Program-made: the position numbers and the translations under genes | The notes under the pieces: generated by a model | Database searches by the model: none | The model's input: only the letters and a program-made list of their open reading frames with translations | Told to the model about the DNA's origin: nothing | In this document: in pieces, positions 17,345-26,465 of the stretch | How positions within the stretch are numbered: position 1 is the stretch's first letter | Layout: every line of letters begins with the position of its first letter | Source: Leucobacter sp. CX169 | GTDB taxonomy: Bacteria > Actinomycetota > Actinomycetes > Actinomycetales > Microbacteriaceae | Assembly: GCF_017161405.1 (NCBI RefSeq) | Contig: NZ_CP071051.1 | Location: forward strand, 1,488,001-1,552,000 | DNA: 64,000 nt | Direction: 5' to 3'

Positions 17345-18168
17345 GCGTTCGCCTCGGAAGCCGGCGAGTCGCTGTCCAGGTCGTACTCGGCGAACTCGGC
17401 GGCACGTCGCTTGGCCAGTCGACTGTCGTGAATCCAGGCGATGCCGCCCGCGAGGAAATACAGGACGATCATGGGGCCAGCCAGCAAGAACATGCTCATC
17501 ACGTCGGCCGCAGGGGTGGTGATTGCCGCAAACAAAGTGATGCACAGGATCGCGATGCGCCAACCCTGAAAAATGGCCTTCGCGCTGAGAATGCCCACGA
17601 AGTTCAGCAGCACGATGAACACCGGAATGACGAACCCGACACCGACCGCCAGGAGGAGTTTGGTCGAGAAATCGAGGTAGCCGCGGGCGCTCAGCAGCAA
17701 CGCATCCTCGTCCGACCCAAAGCTCGTCAGCACGCGGACGATATTGGGAATGATGCTCCACCCCACGTAGGCCCCGAACAGGAAGAGCGGAAGCGCCGAA
17801 CCCAGGAACGCGACCCCCCAACGCTTCTCCTTGCCGCTCAGGCCCGGGGAGAGGAACGCCCAGATCTGGTAGAGCCACACCGGGCTCGCGAGGAAGACGG
17901 CGATGAACATGGAGATCTTCAACTTGAGATCAAACGCACCGGTGACGTCGTCGTAATTGATCTGCGCGTTACGCCCGCGCTCCTCCGCGATAATCTCGAT
18001 CGGCTGGCGCAGCATGTCCCACACCCAGTCCGAGAGGAACCAGCCAGCCACCATCGCCAGCACAATGGCGATGGCAGAGATCATCAGCCGCTTGCGTAAC
18101 TCGACGAGATGCTCGCCGAGGCTCATGCGCCCCTCTTTGCTGCGAGGCGCCTTCTGCTCGCGCGCCAC
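17341..18168 (-). CDS. tatC: Sec-independent protein translocase TatC
   Basis: A 275-residue core component of the twin-arginine translocase that binds signal peptides. Six membrane helices are visible. The conserved N-terminal motif MSLGEHLVELRKRLMI and LASPVWLYQIWAFLSPGLSGKEKRW with the conserved acidic and Phe residues identify it. Translation starts at GTG 18168, giving a basic 14-residue extension before MSLGEH as in other actinobacteria. That GTG overlaps the stop of a 17-codon frame (TAGTG). No tatA lies between it and pafC. Confidence 0.96.
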   Translation of the reverse strand: MAREQKAPRSKEGRMSLGEHLVELRKRLMISAIAIVLAMVAGWFLSDWVWDMLRQPIEIIAEERGRNAQINYDDVTGAFDLKLKISMFIAVFLASPVWLYQIWAFLSPGLSGKEKRWGVAFLGSALPLFLFGAYVGWSIIPNIVRVLTSFGSDEDALLLSARGYLDFSTKLLLAVGVGFVIPVFIVLLNFVGILSAKAIFQGWRIAILCITLFAAITTPAADVMSMFLLAGPMIVLYFLAGGIAWIHDSRLAKRRAAEFAEYDLDSDSPASEANA

Positions 18169-18221
18169 TATGCGAAGCGCCCGGATGACACGGTGTGAAA
18201 ATCACCGAAGATACGGGGCAT
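18168..18221 (-). CDS. 17-codon reading frame coupled to tatC (possible leader peptide)
   Basis: A short frame from ATG 18221 to TAG 18168 encodes MPRIFGDFHTVSSGRFA. AAAGGAA lies about ten bases upstream, and the stop codon overlaps the tatC GTG as TAGTG. The peptide is not hydrophobic and is not a TatA remnant by sequence. It may couple ribosomes onto tatC, or be chance. It fills part of the 130-base gap where tatA would normally be. Confidence 0.4.
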   Translation of the reverse strand: MPRIFGDFHTVSSGRFA

Positions 18222-18298
18222 GAGGGTGCGGTTCCTTTCGCAGCGATTTGATGGCAAGTCTATCTCACCGGGCTCGGGATCCCCGGATGCGCAGCGGC

Positions 18299-19303
18299 TC
18301 AATCGTCGTACTGTGCGAGCGCTTGCTCGGCCCACGACTCCACCGCCGCACGCGCCGCTGCGGGCGCCTCGACAATCACGTCTCCCGGTGCCGTCGCTGC
18401 GATGCGCGCCGCCGTGTCCACGTGCGCGAGCTCCACCTGCACCCGGACCCAACTCTCGTCGATTGCCCGGTCAGAGCTGCCGTCGAGTGGCTCGTCGGCG
18501 CCCGCGGCAATCACCTCGGCACCATACCCAGCGAGGCTCGGGAGCGCGCGCTCACGGACGCAAAGCGTCACCGTTGTCCCCGACCAGACAGAGGCACTTG
18601 GCGACTCGTCGGCCTGCCCCGGCGTGGCTCGACGGAGTGACCGTTCCGGCAGCGCATGCGCGTGCGACATACGGTCCAGCCGAAACGAGCGTTCTTCGCC
18701 GCGGTCGAGGCAATACCCGCGAAGGTACCAATACACCCCGCGCTGCTGCAACAGCAGCGGCTCAACCGAGCGGGCGGTCTCTCCCCCACGCGCGTCGCGG
18801 TAGGCAAAACTGACCCGCATGCCAGCCGCAATGGCGCCGGCGAGTACCGCTGCTTGGGGGTCAGTGGACTCCTCAGAGACCGAGATCACCGCATGTTCAC
18901 CCCCGGACTCGCCGCCCAGCTTGAGCGCCGCGCTGCGCGCCGCGGCGCCGTCGTCCGGAGGAAGCATGGGGGCAAGCACGTGCAATCCCGCAAGCAGCAC
19001 GGCGACCTCTGACGCGGCGAATCGAGGGGTGTCGTCAATCGCGACCACGCGCACCAGACTCAACACGTCGTCATGCTCAAGCGCGTGCCAATCAATGTCA
19101 AACAGGTCCTCATGCTGATACGTCTGCGTCTCCCCCGGCACGCCGGCGGTGCCCAGAAATTCCGCGAGCGCGCGCAGCACTTTCGGTTCGACATCAAACG
19201 TTTCAGCGAGCTCGAGAATCGGCGTCGGTCCGCGATCCTGCAGGTAGGCGACCAGTGACAGGAGCAAGATGACGCGGTTCGGCGCCGTCAGATTAGCGCG
19301 CAT
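18299..19303 (-). CDS. pafC: WYL-domain transcriptional regulator PafC
   Basis: A 334-residue partner of PafB. It has an N-terminal winged-helix region (about residues 1-60) and a WYL domain (about 140-210) with YWYLRGYCLDRGEERSFRLDRM, followed by a WCX-like C-terminal part. PafB and PafC work together as activators of the RecA/LexA-independent DNA damage response in mycobacteria. The ATG at 19303 follows a strong GAAGGAGG and overlaps the end of pafB by 11 bases. Confidence 0.93.
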   Translation of the reverse strand: MRANLTAPNRVILLLSLVAYLQDRGPTPILELAETFDVEPKVLRALAEFLGTAGVPGETQTYQHEDLFDIDWHALEHDDVLSLVRVVAIDDTPRFAASEVAVLLAGLHVLAPMLPPDDGAAARSAALKLGGESGGEHAVISVSEESTDPQAAVLAGAIAAGMRVSFAYRDARGGETARSVEPLLLQQRGVYWYLRGYCLDRGEERSFRLDRMSHAHALPERSLRRATPGQADESPSASVWSGTTVTLCVRERALPSLAGYGAEVIAAGADEPLDGSSDRAIDESWVRVQVELAHVDTAARIAATAPGDVIVEAPAAARAAVESWAEQALAQYDD

Positions 19304-20363
19304 CGCGACCTCCTTCGGCTTGAGTAACCACTGGTGAGGGCGCGTGAGCTGCGCCAATCTTCTGCAGGCGAGCGATGACGGCGCCGCGCAACTCGTCCGG
19401 GCCGACGACCGCCGCATCTGCGCCGTAGCTGGTGACTTCGTCCGCGAGGACGTGCGGGTCGAGCATGCCAACGGTGAGACGCATCCAGCCCGCCGCTGCC
19501 GGGTGTGCCGTCGTCGCGCGCGGCGTGAGGCGCGCGGCTGCCTGCGAACCCACGCGCACATCAATCCCCGCGATGCGCTCCCGCAGGAGACGCTCGATGT
19601 CTGAGACGACCGCCTCGACACCCGCAAACCGTGTGCGATCGAACTCTTCTCGCTCGAGCCGGACAGCGCCCTCGATCCGGGAAAGCAGGAACACGCGATC
19701 GTCGGAGCGCTCGAGGTCCCATGCGATGAGGTGCCACCGGCCGTCAGCGCGATGCAAGCGGAGCGGCGCAACGCGCCTGGCGAGCGGCTCCGGATGTTCG
19801 GGGTGGTGGTAGGCAAAGCTCACCACACGTGTCTCGTCGATCGCGCGTTGCAGCTCAGGCGCCGCGGGCTCCGGGATCCCGATCCGTGGGGCGACCCCCA
19901 GGTGCTGCACGTCGAGCGCCGCACCGAGCGCCTCGAGTTTCATTGTCGCGCGCCTCGCCTCCGCAGATAGGCTGCCGTCGCGCCAAGCAAGGGCGGCCAG
20001 GCGCAACATCGTGAGTTCCGAGGCGGTGAAGCGCAGCGATTCCGGAATCTGTAGGCGTTCCTTGGAGATCCGGTACCGCAGGAGCTGGTTGTTTCCCGGC
20101 TCCTCGGGAGAGTCGAGCGTTTCGAGCGGAATGCCCAATCGTCGCAGCTCGCCCTTGTCGCGCTCAAATTTCCGCTCGAGCGCGGCGGTGTCGCCGCCGG
20201 TGGAGAAGTCGTCGGCGTAGCCGTGCACGCTACTCAGCAACTCGCGCTTCGTCGCGCCGATCGGACTCGAAACCAGCGCCAAGATCAGGCTGAACACCCG
20301 CTGTTCAGCGGGCACCGGCGGCCGCTTGTGACCGCCCGCCTGTCTCGTCTCTGAGCCCGCCAC
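19293..20363 (-). CDS. pafB: WYL-domain transcriptional regulator PafB
   Basis: A 356-residue WYL-family regulator: an N-terminal winged helix (about residues 20-90, QRVFSLILALVSSPIGATKREL), a WYL domain (about 175-240, with GRWHLIAWDLERSDDRVFLLSRIEG), and a C-terminal extension. With PafC it should form the DNA-damage activator known from mycobacteria. The WYL region is thought to sense single-stranded DNA. Unlike in mycobacteria no pafA or proteasome gene lies upstream; an FKBP lipoprotein gene is there instead. Confidence 0.92.
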   Translation of the reverse strand: MAGSETRQAGGHKRPPVPAEQRVFSLILALVSSPIGATKRELLSSVHGYADDFSTGGDTAALERKFERDKGELRRLGIPLETLDSPEEPGNNQLLRYRISKERLQIPESLRFTASELTMLRLAALAWRDGSLSAEARRATMKLEALGAALDVQHLGVAPRIGIPEPAAPELQRAIDETRVVSFAYHHPEHPEPLARRVAPLRLHRADGRWHLIAWDLERSDDRVFLLSRIEGAVRLEREEFDRTRFAGVEAVVSDIERLLRERIAGIDVRVGSQAAARLTPRATTAHPAAAGWMRLTVGMLDPHVLADEVTSYGADAAVVGPDELRGAVIARLQKIGAAHAPSPVVTQAEGGRDAR

Positions 20364-20370
20364 GCGTGCG

Positions 20371-21285
20371 CTATCCGACGGAAAGAATGTCGACGACGCT
20401 CACCTGAGCGCCACCCTCGCCGGGGGTCATCACCACAATCTGCGACCCCACGGTCTTCCCGGTGAGCTGGTCGCGGAACGTCGCCCCAGGGGTCTCTTCG
20501 TTGCCGAGAGACTTCGGCCCCGACTCCCAGGTGTTCTCCACGACGTCACGGTTCCAGGTGACGGTGAGCACCTGAGCAATCACGACATCCTCCGCGCGTA
20601 TCTTTGTGCCGTCACCCACGATGCGGGCGGCCGACTTGACCTTGGTGGGCTCAGCGCCGGGAGGAATAACGATTCCGGGGCGGTGGTTCTCGTCGACCGC
20701 AATTCCGGGGAACCCGGAGGGAAGCGAGCGCACCTTGCCATCGGCCGCCATACCGGCGACGCCCTGTACGTCTGCCACCGCCACGATCGGGGTGCCCGGC
20801 ATGACGCCGTAGCCCTGTGCGAACGCAACGCTGTCCTTCGGCGAGAGCGCGACGACGACACGATCGCCTGCGGCAGCGCACCGGAACGCGGTCGTGAACG
20901 ACGAAATTTCGGTATCGGCGACGTCCTGCACGATGTACCCGCCGGTGTCCGATCCGAAGCCGGGGGTTGCGAACACCTGCTCGCCGCTCAGCCCGTCGAA
21001 GAAGCCAAAATTGACGGTGACGAGGTCGCCCTCGGTCACTACCCGATCGCGGTTCTCTGCCTGCTGCACCAGGGTGCGCTGGGACACAGTCGGAACCGCG
21101 TCCTTCGGGATGCTCACCTGGGGCGGTGTGCCAGCCTCGCCCAATACCACGACGCTGTCGCTGACTGGGCCCGACTCGAGCACTGGGGCACACGACGCAG
21201 CGGTCCCCGCCTGGCTGCAGGCAGACAGGCCGCCTGCGAGTACCAGGGCTACAGCGGTGACAAGGGGGGCGGTGCGAACGCGCAT
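20371..21285 (-). CDS. FKBP-type peptidyl-prolyl isomerase lipoprotein
   Basis: A 304-residue secreted lipoprotein. The signal peptide ends in the lipobox LSAC (about residues 20-23). Two FKBP-like segments follow, one at about residues 75-165 (GDLVTVNFGFFDGLSGEQVFATP, with a later GDRVVVALSPKD) and a weaker one at about 215-300. Such proteins isomerise prolyl bonds of exported proteins at the outer face of the membrane. The ATG at 21285 follows GGAAGGAC. It stands between trmI and pafB, seven bases before pafB, likely in one transcript. Confidence 0.85.
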   Translation of the reverse strand: MRVRTAPLVTAVALVLAGGLSACSQAGTAASCAPVLESGPVSDSVVVLGEAGTPPQVSIPKDAVPTVSQRTLVQQAENRDRVVTEGDLVTVNFGFFDGLSGEQVFATPGFGSDTGGYIVQDVADTEISSFTTAFRCAAAGDRVVVALSPKDSVAFAQGYGVMPGTPIVAVADVQGVAGMAADGKVRSLPSGFPGIAVDENHRPGIVIPPGAEPTKVKSAARIVGDGTKIRAEDVVIAQVLTVTWNRDVVENTWESGPKSLGNEETPGATFRDQLTGKTVGSQIVVMTPGEGGAQVSVVDILSVG

Positions 21286-21347
21286 GGGGTCCTTCCGGCA
21301 CGGATTGGGGAGCGACGTCATCCTATCGAAAGAACGACGGGGAAAAA

Positions 21348-22403
21348 TCAGCGCTCGGGCTGGTCGGCAGCGTCGGCCGCCTCAGTTGCGGCGTCGGCGG
21401 TTCCCTCGCGCGCGCGGTCTGCGAGCAACTGCGCGGTGCGCACCTTCTTGCGGAGCACCTTGTCGCTCTTCACGAGCTCGCCGACCAGGTCGGGCGTCCA
21501 CGCCGCGACGTCCTCGTCCGAGAAGTCTGACTTCGACGCACGGCGCTTCAGCTGCGGGAGTTCGGTCCCCGGTGCGAGGCGACGCGCGGTGATGAGGAAG
21601 CCGGTGTGCGCGACCATCCGGTGATCAGGGCGCACCGCGAGACCCTCGACGTGCCAGCCGCGCACCATCGTCTCGGACGACTTCGGGTGCGTGAACAGCC
21701 CTGAGCGGCGCAGCTCTTCGGCGACGCGCGACAGCTGGGTGACAGTGGCAACGTAGCAAATGATGACGCCTCCGGGCTTCAGCGCGTCCGCGGCAACGTC
21801 GACGCACTCCCAGGGGGCGAGCATGTCCAGCACGACTCGGTCTACCGTCCCTTCGGGGAACTTTTCCGGAAGGACGTCCTGCAAATCGCCCACCGTGACC
21901 GACCAGTTCTCGGGATCGCGACCGAGGTAGCCCGCGACGTTCGCGCGCGCAATGTCCGCGAACTCGTCGCGGCGCTCGAACGAGGCGAGCTCGCCCGTCG
22001 CGCCGACCGCGCGCAACAGGTGCAGCGAGAGCGACCCTGAGCCGACGCCGGCCTCGACGACGCGAGCCCCGGGGAAGATGTCGGCGAGCGAAAGAATCTG
22101 CGCGGCGTCCTTTGGGTAGACGATTGCCGCGCCACGCGGCATCGACATCACGAAGTCGGCAAGCAGGGGGCGCAGCGCCAGATACTGCTCCCCCGTGCTG
22201 TTCGCGACAACCGAGGCATCAGGCAGGCCGACGATGTCCGCGTGCTTGAGCACGCCGCGGTGGCTGTGGAATTCGCCGCCCGTGATCAAGGTGGTCGTGT
22301 TCATCTTGCCCTTGGGGCCGGTGAGCTGCACGCGATCGCCGTAGCGGAATGGGCCGCTCAGCGCAGGGGTTGCAGGGTCAATGTGGTGGGTTGCCTCAGT
22401 CAT
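21348..22403 (-). CDS. trmI: tRNA (adenine-58-N1)-methyltransferase TrmI
   Basis: A 351-residue class I methyltransferase that makes m1A58 in the T-loop of tRNA. The N-terminal barrel domain (FRYGDRVQLTGPKGK) is followed by MPRGAAIVYPKDAAQIL, the SAM motif VVEAGVGSGSLSLHLL and the catalytic-side motif VVLDMLAPWE. The C-terminal 70 residues are charged and less conserved. Its ATG overlaps the HAD gene stop by four bases. In actinobacteria with a proteasome this gene normally begins the mpa/pup locus. Confidence 0.95.
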   Translation of the reverse strand: MTEATHHIDPATPALSGPFRYGDRVQLTGPKGKMNTTTLITGGEFHSHRGVLKHADIVGLPDASVVANSTGEQYLALRPLLADFVMSMPRGAAIVYPKDAAQILSLADIFPGARVVEAGVGSGSLSLHLLRAVGATGELASFERRDEFADIARANVAGYLGRDPENWSVTVGDLQDVLPEKFPEGTVDRVVLDMLAPWECVDVAADALKPGGVIICYVATVTQLSRVAEELRRSGLFTHPKSSETMVRGWHVEGLAVRPDHRMVAHTGFLITARRLAPGTELPQLKRRASKSDFSDEDVAAWTPDLVGELVKSDKVLRKKVRTAQLLADRAREGTADAATEAADAADQPER

Positions 22404-23110
22404 GCGTGGAGCGCCGCCCTTTCGGTTTCGGTCGTAACAGTGGTGGGCCGCAGGCGCGCGAAGAGTGCGGACACTCCCCCGGCGTCAAGGCCCGCAAGAG
22501 TGGGAATGAGCGCGTGCGCCGGAGCGTCCGCGAGGTCTACGAGGTTGGGAATCCCGACGGCAACCGCGCCCGATGCGCTCGCCGAGCGCAGGCCCGTCAC
22601 CGAGTCTTCGAAGGCGAGGCACTCCTCAATCGGAACGCCCAAGCGGCGCGCAGCCGTCAGGTATGCCTCGGGGTGCGGCTTTTCTTCACTCACTTCGTCT
22701 CCGCCGACGATGAGCCCGAAGGATCCTGCGGGGAGCAAATCTGCGACCTGCTGCGCGAGCGAACGAATCGACATCGTCACGAGCGCGGTGGGCACCCCGG
22801 CCTGGGCAAGGTCAGCGAGCAACTCGCGCGCGCCCGGACGCCATTCGAGCTCGCCCGCAGCCATTCGGGCGGCAACCACGGCGCAGAGTTCGGCGACGAT
22901 TTCGTCGGCTGAGAGCTCGACTCCGCGGCTCCGCATCAGTTCCGCGCAGTCCCAGAGGCCGGTGCCGACGAGCGACAATTCCTCTTCCGGGGTCAACGAG
23001 GCCCCGAAGCGAGCCAGAAGTGCGTGCTCCGCGGCGACCCAGAGTGGCTCGGAGTCGATCAGCGTGCCATCCATGTCCCAGAGCACGGCGGCGGGGGTCT
23101 CAGCAGTCAT
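22400..23110 (-). CDS. HAD-family phosphatase (phosphoglucomutase/phosphatase-like subgroup)
   Basis: A 236-residue HAD hydrolase. Motif I is WDMDGTLIDSE (residues 11-21), motif II is LVTMS, the Lys is in SEEKPHPEAYLTAAR, and motif III is AFEDSVTGLRSASASG. The cap is helical and inserted after motif I. Enzymes of this type dephosphorylate small sugar phosphates; the substrate is not clear from sequence. Stop and start overlap by four bases (ATGA) with trmI, so the two are translationally coupled. Confidence 0.88.
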   Translation of the reverse strand: MTAETPAAVLWDMDGTLIDSEPLWVAAEHALLARFGASLTPEEELSLVGTGLWDCAELMRSRGVELSADEIVAELCAVVAARMAAGELEWRPGARELLADLAQAGVPTALVTMSIRSLAQQVADLLPAGSFGLIVGGDEVSEEKPHPEAYLTAARRLGVPIEECLAFEDSVTGLRSASASGAVAVGIPNLVDLADAPAHALIPTLAGLDAGGVSALFARLRPTTVTTETERAALHA

Positions 23111-23163
23111 CCTGACAAGCTTACCGGGCGCACGCGCCTAGACTGGCCGGGAAAGGAGTCGCC

Positions 23164-24192
23164 CTGAACGAGCAGAAGAAGCACACCGAAGGCCGCGTAT
23201 TGATTGCGGCCTTCGAAGGTTGGAGCGACGCCGGGGCGGCGACCAGCACCGCATTGGAGTACCTCGGCGAACTCATCGACGCCGAGATGATCCACACAAT
23301 CGGCTCCGAGGGGTACGTCGACTATCAGGTCCATCGCCCCAAGGTGATGATCGAGGACGACGGCACTCGCACGATCGATTGGCCCGACACCAGGTTGTAC
23401 GCGACGGTGCAGCGCCCGGGTGCAGACGCTGCGTCGACCGCAGCGGGAGCTGACCCGAGTGCGGCTGAACCGACCCCCGTCCCCGCTGAGCTCACTGCCA
23501 CGGTGGACGAGTCGGGAAAGAAGCCCGACCGCATCACTCGCCTTGACGGGGCGGTCGTCAACGACCTTTTCCTACTCGCCGGCGTTGAGCCCGCTAGAAA
23601 CTGGCAGGCGTACGCGGACGAGCTCCTCGAACTGGTCGACACCTGGGGCATCACCACGGTGATCTTCCTCGGTTCGTTCTTTTCCGATGCACCGCACACG
23701 CGCCCAATCGTCACGTCCCTGTCGAGTGAGAGCTCCACCGCCCGCGCACGTTTCGACGCGAGCCGCGGCGACTACGAAGGGCCTGCCGGCATCACCACGA
23801 TCGTCGAGATAGCGCTGCACAGCGCCGGGATCGAGACCATCGCACTCTGGGCACAAGTACCGCACTACGTACACAGCATGCCGTCACCCAAGGCCACCCT
23901 GGCGCTGCTCGACAAGCTCGAAGAACTGCTCGACGCGGTGATTCCCCGCGGTGACCTCCTCGATCAGGCGACGCAATGGGAGCGCAACATCGATCAGGTC
24001 GCCTCAGTGGACGATGAAATGCAGCGCTACATCCGCCGACTCGAGGCGGCGCGCGACACCGTCGAGGCGCCCGAGGCGACCGGCGACGCGATCGCCTATG
24101 AGTTCGAGAAGTTCCTCAGGATCGACCCAGACCAGGCGTCCACTGATGATTCGGGTGAAGAGCCGCCCGCCGACGAGACGCCGGCGGGCTAG
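23164..24192 (+). CDS. PAC2-family protein
   Basis: A protein of up to 342 residues in the PAC2 (proteasome assembly chaperone-like) family, common in actinobacteria whether or not they have a proteasome. Hallmarks are VLIAAFEGWSDAGAATS at the start, ITTVIFLGSFFSDAPHTRP, and EIALHSAGIETIALWAQVPHYV. A Pro/Ala-rich insert lies at about residues 85-115, and the tail is acidic. No ATG or GTG is available: the choices are CTG at 23164, with AAGGAG five bases upstream, or TTG at 23200, which would cut the first beta strand. I chose the CTG. Confidence 0.85.
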   Translation: MNEQKKHTEGRVLIAAFEGWSDAGAATSTALEYLGELIDAEMIHTIGSEGYVDYQVHRPKVMIEDDGTRTIDWPDTRLYATVQRPGADAASTAAGADPSAAEPTPVPAELTATVDESGKKPDRITRLDGAVVNDLFLLAGVEPARNWQAYADELLELVDTWGITTVIFLGSFFSDAPHTRPIVTSLSSESSTARARFDASRGDYEGPAGITTIVEIALHSAGIETIALWAQVPHYVHSMPSPKATLALLDKLEELLDAVIPRGDLLDQATQWERNIDQVASVDDEMQRYIRRLEAARDTVEAPEATGDAIAYEFEKFLRIDPDQASTDDSGEEPPADETPAG

Positions 24193-24199
24193 CGGCGCT

Positions 24200-25507
24200 T
24201 TAGTCGGCCTCGACCGGGCGAAGCGCCACGCCGAGCAGCGACTGCGCCGCGTCGGCGAGCAGCTCGGGGTCGTCGACGCCGCGATCCCACGCCTCATCGA
24301 GGGTCGCGAGCATGACGGGCGTGTCTAGGTCATTGGCCATCGCGGCACGAAGCCGCTCGACAATCGCTGCAGCGACCATCGGCTGCGCGGATCCTGCGAG
24401 TTCCGCCGAGTCGCCGAGGTCGGCGGCCACAGCGGCCGGGCGGCTGAGTCCCTCACGCCAGGCAGCGAGTCGCCGGCTGGCGACCTCGAGGTCCGCGTCC
24501 TCCCACTCCCACTCCTCGCGGTAGTGGTGTGCGAGCAGTCCGAGGCGAACGGCCGACGGGTCAGCGCCAGCGTCAAGCACCTTGTGCACGAAGACCAGGT
24601 TTCCCCGCGATTTCGACATCTTGTGGCCCTGGTAACCCACGAGGCCCGCGTGTGCGTAGATGTGCGCGAGCGGGGTGCCTGAGAGCGCCGTCGCGTGCGC
24701 AGCGGTGTACTCGTGGTGGGGGAAGATCAAGTCGTGCCCGCCGCCCTGGACAGTGAAGGCATTGCCGAGGGCTTGGACGGCGATCGCCGCGCACTCGATG
24801 TGCCATCCGGGTCGGCCAAGACCCAGGACAGTTCCCCAGCTCGGCTCTCCCTCGCGTGCGGCACGCCAGAGCAGCGGGTCGAGGGGGTCGTGCTTGCCTA
24901 GGCGCTCGGGATCGCCGCCGCGCTCAGCACTCAGCAGCTCCATTACCGATCGCTCGTACGGAGCAACGTCACCGAGGCGCCACTGCGTGTCCGCCTCAGC
25001 GCGCACCGTGTCGAAGTAGATGTCGTCGCCCGCGGCATCAGCTGTCGGGACCGCGTACGCGAGCCCCCGCTCTCGGAGTTCCTGAACGGCCTGCGCGATC
25101 GGCTCGATTGCCTCGGTCACCGCAATGTAGTGCTCGGGCGGGATCATGCCCAACCGGAACATGTCTGAGCGGAAGAGCGCGATCTGCCCGTCAGCCAGTT
25201 CGCGCCAATCGACGCCCGTGTCGTTGGCGCGCTCAAGCAGCGGGTCGTCCACATCGGTGATGTTCTGCGCGTAGACCGTCTCAACACCGGCGTCGCGCCA
25301 GGCGCGCAGCATGAGGTCAAAGGCGAGGTAGGTGAACGCGTGTCCGAGGTGTGTCGCGTCGTACGGCGTGATGCCGCAGACGTACAGCGTGGCACGGTCC
25401 TCGTGGATCGGCGGGTGCTCGAGGCGACCCGTCGCCGTGTTAAACAGGCGAAGCGCGGGCGCGTTGCCGGGCAGCTTGGGGATTACCGGCGGGGTCCAGG
25501 TTCTCAC
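24200..25507 (-). CDS. mshC: L-cysteine:1D-myo-inosityl 2-amino-2-deoxy-alpha-D-glucopyranoside ligase (MshC)
   Basis: A 435-residue ATP-dependent ligase that joins cysteine to GlcN-Ins in mycothiol synthesis. It is related to cysteinyl-tRNA synthetase. The HIGH-type motif is THLGHAFTY, the KMSKS motif is [10 protein letters not shown], and the zinc ligands can be seen in [20 protein letters not shown] and the following HH. MshC is specific to actinobacteria and sets the lineage. The GTG start overlaps the uppP stop as GTGA. Confidence 0.97.
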   Translation of the reverse strand: MRTWTPPVIPKLPGNAPALRLFNTATGRLEHPPIHEDRATLYVCGITPYDATHLGHAFTYLAFDLMLRAWRDAGVETVYAQNITDVDDPLLERANDTGVDWRELADGQIALFRSDMFRLGMIPPEHYIAVTEAIEPIAQAVQELRERGLAYAVPTADAAGDDIYFDTVRAEADTQWRLGDVAPYERSVMELLSAERGGDPERLGKHDPLDPLLWRAAREGEPSWGTVLGLGRPGWHIECAAIAVQALGNAFTVQGGGHDLIFPHHEYTAAHATALSGTPLAHIYAHAGLVGYQGHKMSKSRGNLVFVHKVLDAGADPSAVRLGLLAHHYREEWEWEDADLEVASRRLAAWREGLSRPAAVAADLGDSAELAGSAQPMVAAAIVERLRAAMANDLDTPVMLATLDEAWDRGVDDPELLADAAQSLLGVALRPVEAD

Positions 25508-26346
25508 AGGTTTGCTCCACTCTCGGGCGAGATGACGCCCGTCGCCAGGAGCACCAAGAGGACGCCACCCAGCATGACCCGATAGACCACGAACGGCATA
25601 AAGCTGCCTCGTGAGATGTACCGCATGAACAGCCCGATCACGACAATCGCGACGAGGAAGGCAATGACGGTCGCGAGCAGAGTGGGCATGAGCGCCACCG
25701 AGGTCGGATCGCCAAATGACTTCACGAGCTTGTACCCACCCGAGCCGAACACCGCGGGAATGGCGAGCAAGAACGAGTATCGGGCTGCGGCCTCGCGGGA
25801 GTATCCCATCAGCAGGCCCGCGGTGATCGTGCCGCCCGACCGCGAGACGCCGGGAATGAGCGCCATCGCCTGAGCGAAACCGTAGATCAGGCCGTGCGGC
25901 GCGGTCATGCCGTCGAGCTCACGGACCTTCTTGCCGATCCGGTCGGCTACCCCCAGCAGGACGCCGAACACGATGAGCGCGATCGCCACAAACCAGAGTG
26001 AGCGCAGCGTCGAGCCGATCGCGTCTTCGAACAGGAGCCCGAGGACGACGATCGGCACGCTGCCGAGGATGATCCACCAACCGAGGCGGGCGTCGGGATC
26101 GCTCCGCGGCACGCGGCCGGTCAGCGAACCCCACCAGCGCCCGATGATGCGCACGATGTCGCGCCAGAAGAAGACCACAACGGCGGCTTCCGTGCCCAGT
26201 TGGGTGATCGCGGTGAATGCCGCGCCCGGATCGCCCGCGCCGGGCAGCAACTCCCCGGCAAGCCGGAGGTGCGCGCTTGAGGAGATCGGCAAGAACTCGG
26301 TGAGTCCCTGCACGATTCCCAGGATGATCGCCTCGAAGATTCCCAT
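25504..26346 (-). CDS. uppP: Undecaprenyl-diphosphatase UppP
   Basis: A 280-residue membrane enzyme that regenerates undecaprenyl phosphate for cell wall synthesis. About eight membrane helices and both signature motifs are present: [14 protein letters not shown] near residue 16 and [14 protein letters not shown] with the catalytic Ser/Arg. I chose the ATG at 26346 ([15 protein letters not shown]); the 12 residues before it look non-native. It overlaps mshC by four bases, a linkage seen in other actinobacteria. Confidence 0.97.
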   Translation of the reverse strand: MGIFEAIILGIVQGLTEFLPISSSAHLRLAGELLPGAGDPGAAFTAITQLGTEAAVVVFFWRDIVRIIGRWWGSLTGRVPRSDPDARLGWWIILGSVPIVVLGLLFEDAIGSTLRSLWFVAIALIVFGVLLGVADRIGKKVRELDGMTAPHGLIYGFAQAMALIPGVSRSGGTITAGLLMGYSREAAARYSFLLAIPAVFGSGGYKLVKSFGDPTSVALMPTLLATVIAFLVAIVVIGLFMRYISRGSFMPFVVYRVMLGGVLLVLLATGVISPESGANL

Positions 26347-26465
26347 GCTGTCTGCGCCGTGCCCCGTGTCGTCAGTTCTCAATCAAGATTCGGAGTCTGC
26401 GAGAACGCAGACCGAGATCCAGCGTAGTACGGACTGAGCAGCACTCCCTGGACCTCGCCGCCGCG

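Noticed and set aside
18168-18221. A degenerate tatA in front of tatC
   Set aside because: The 17-residue product has no hydrophobic helix and the gap is too short for tatA.
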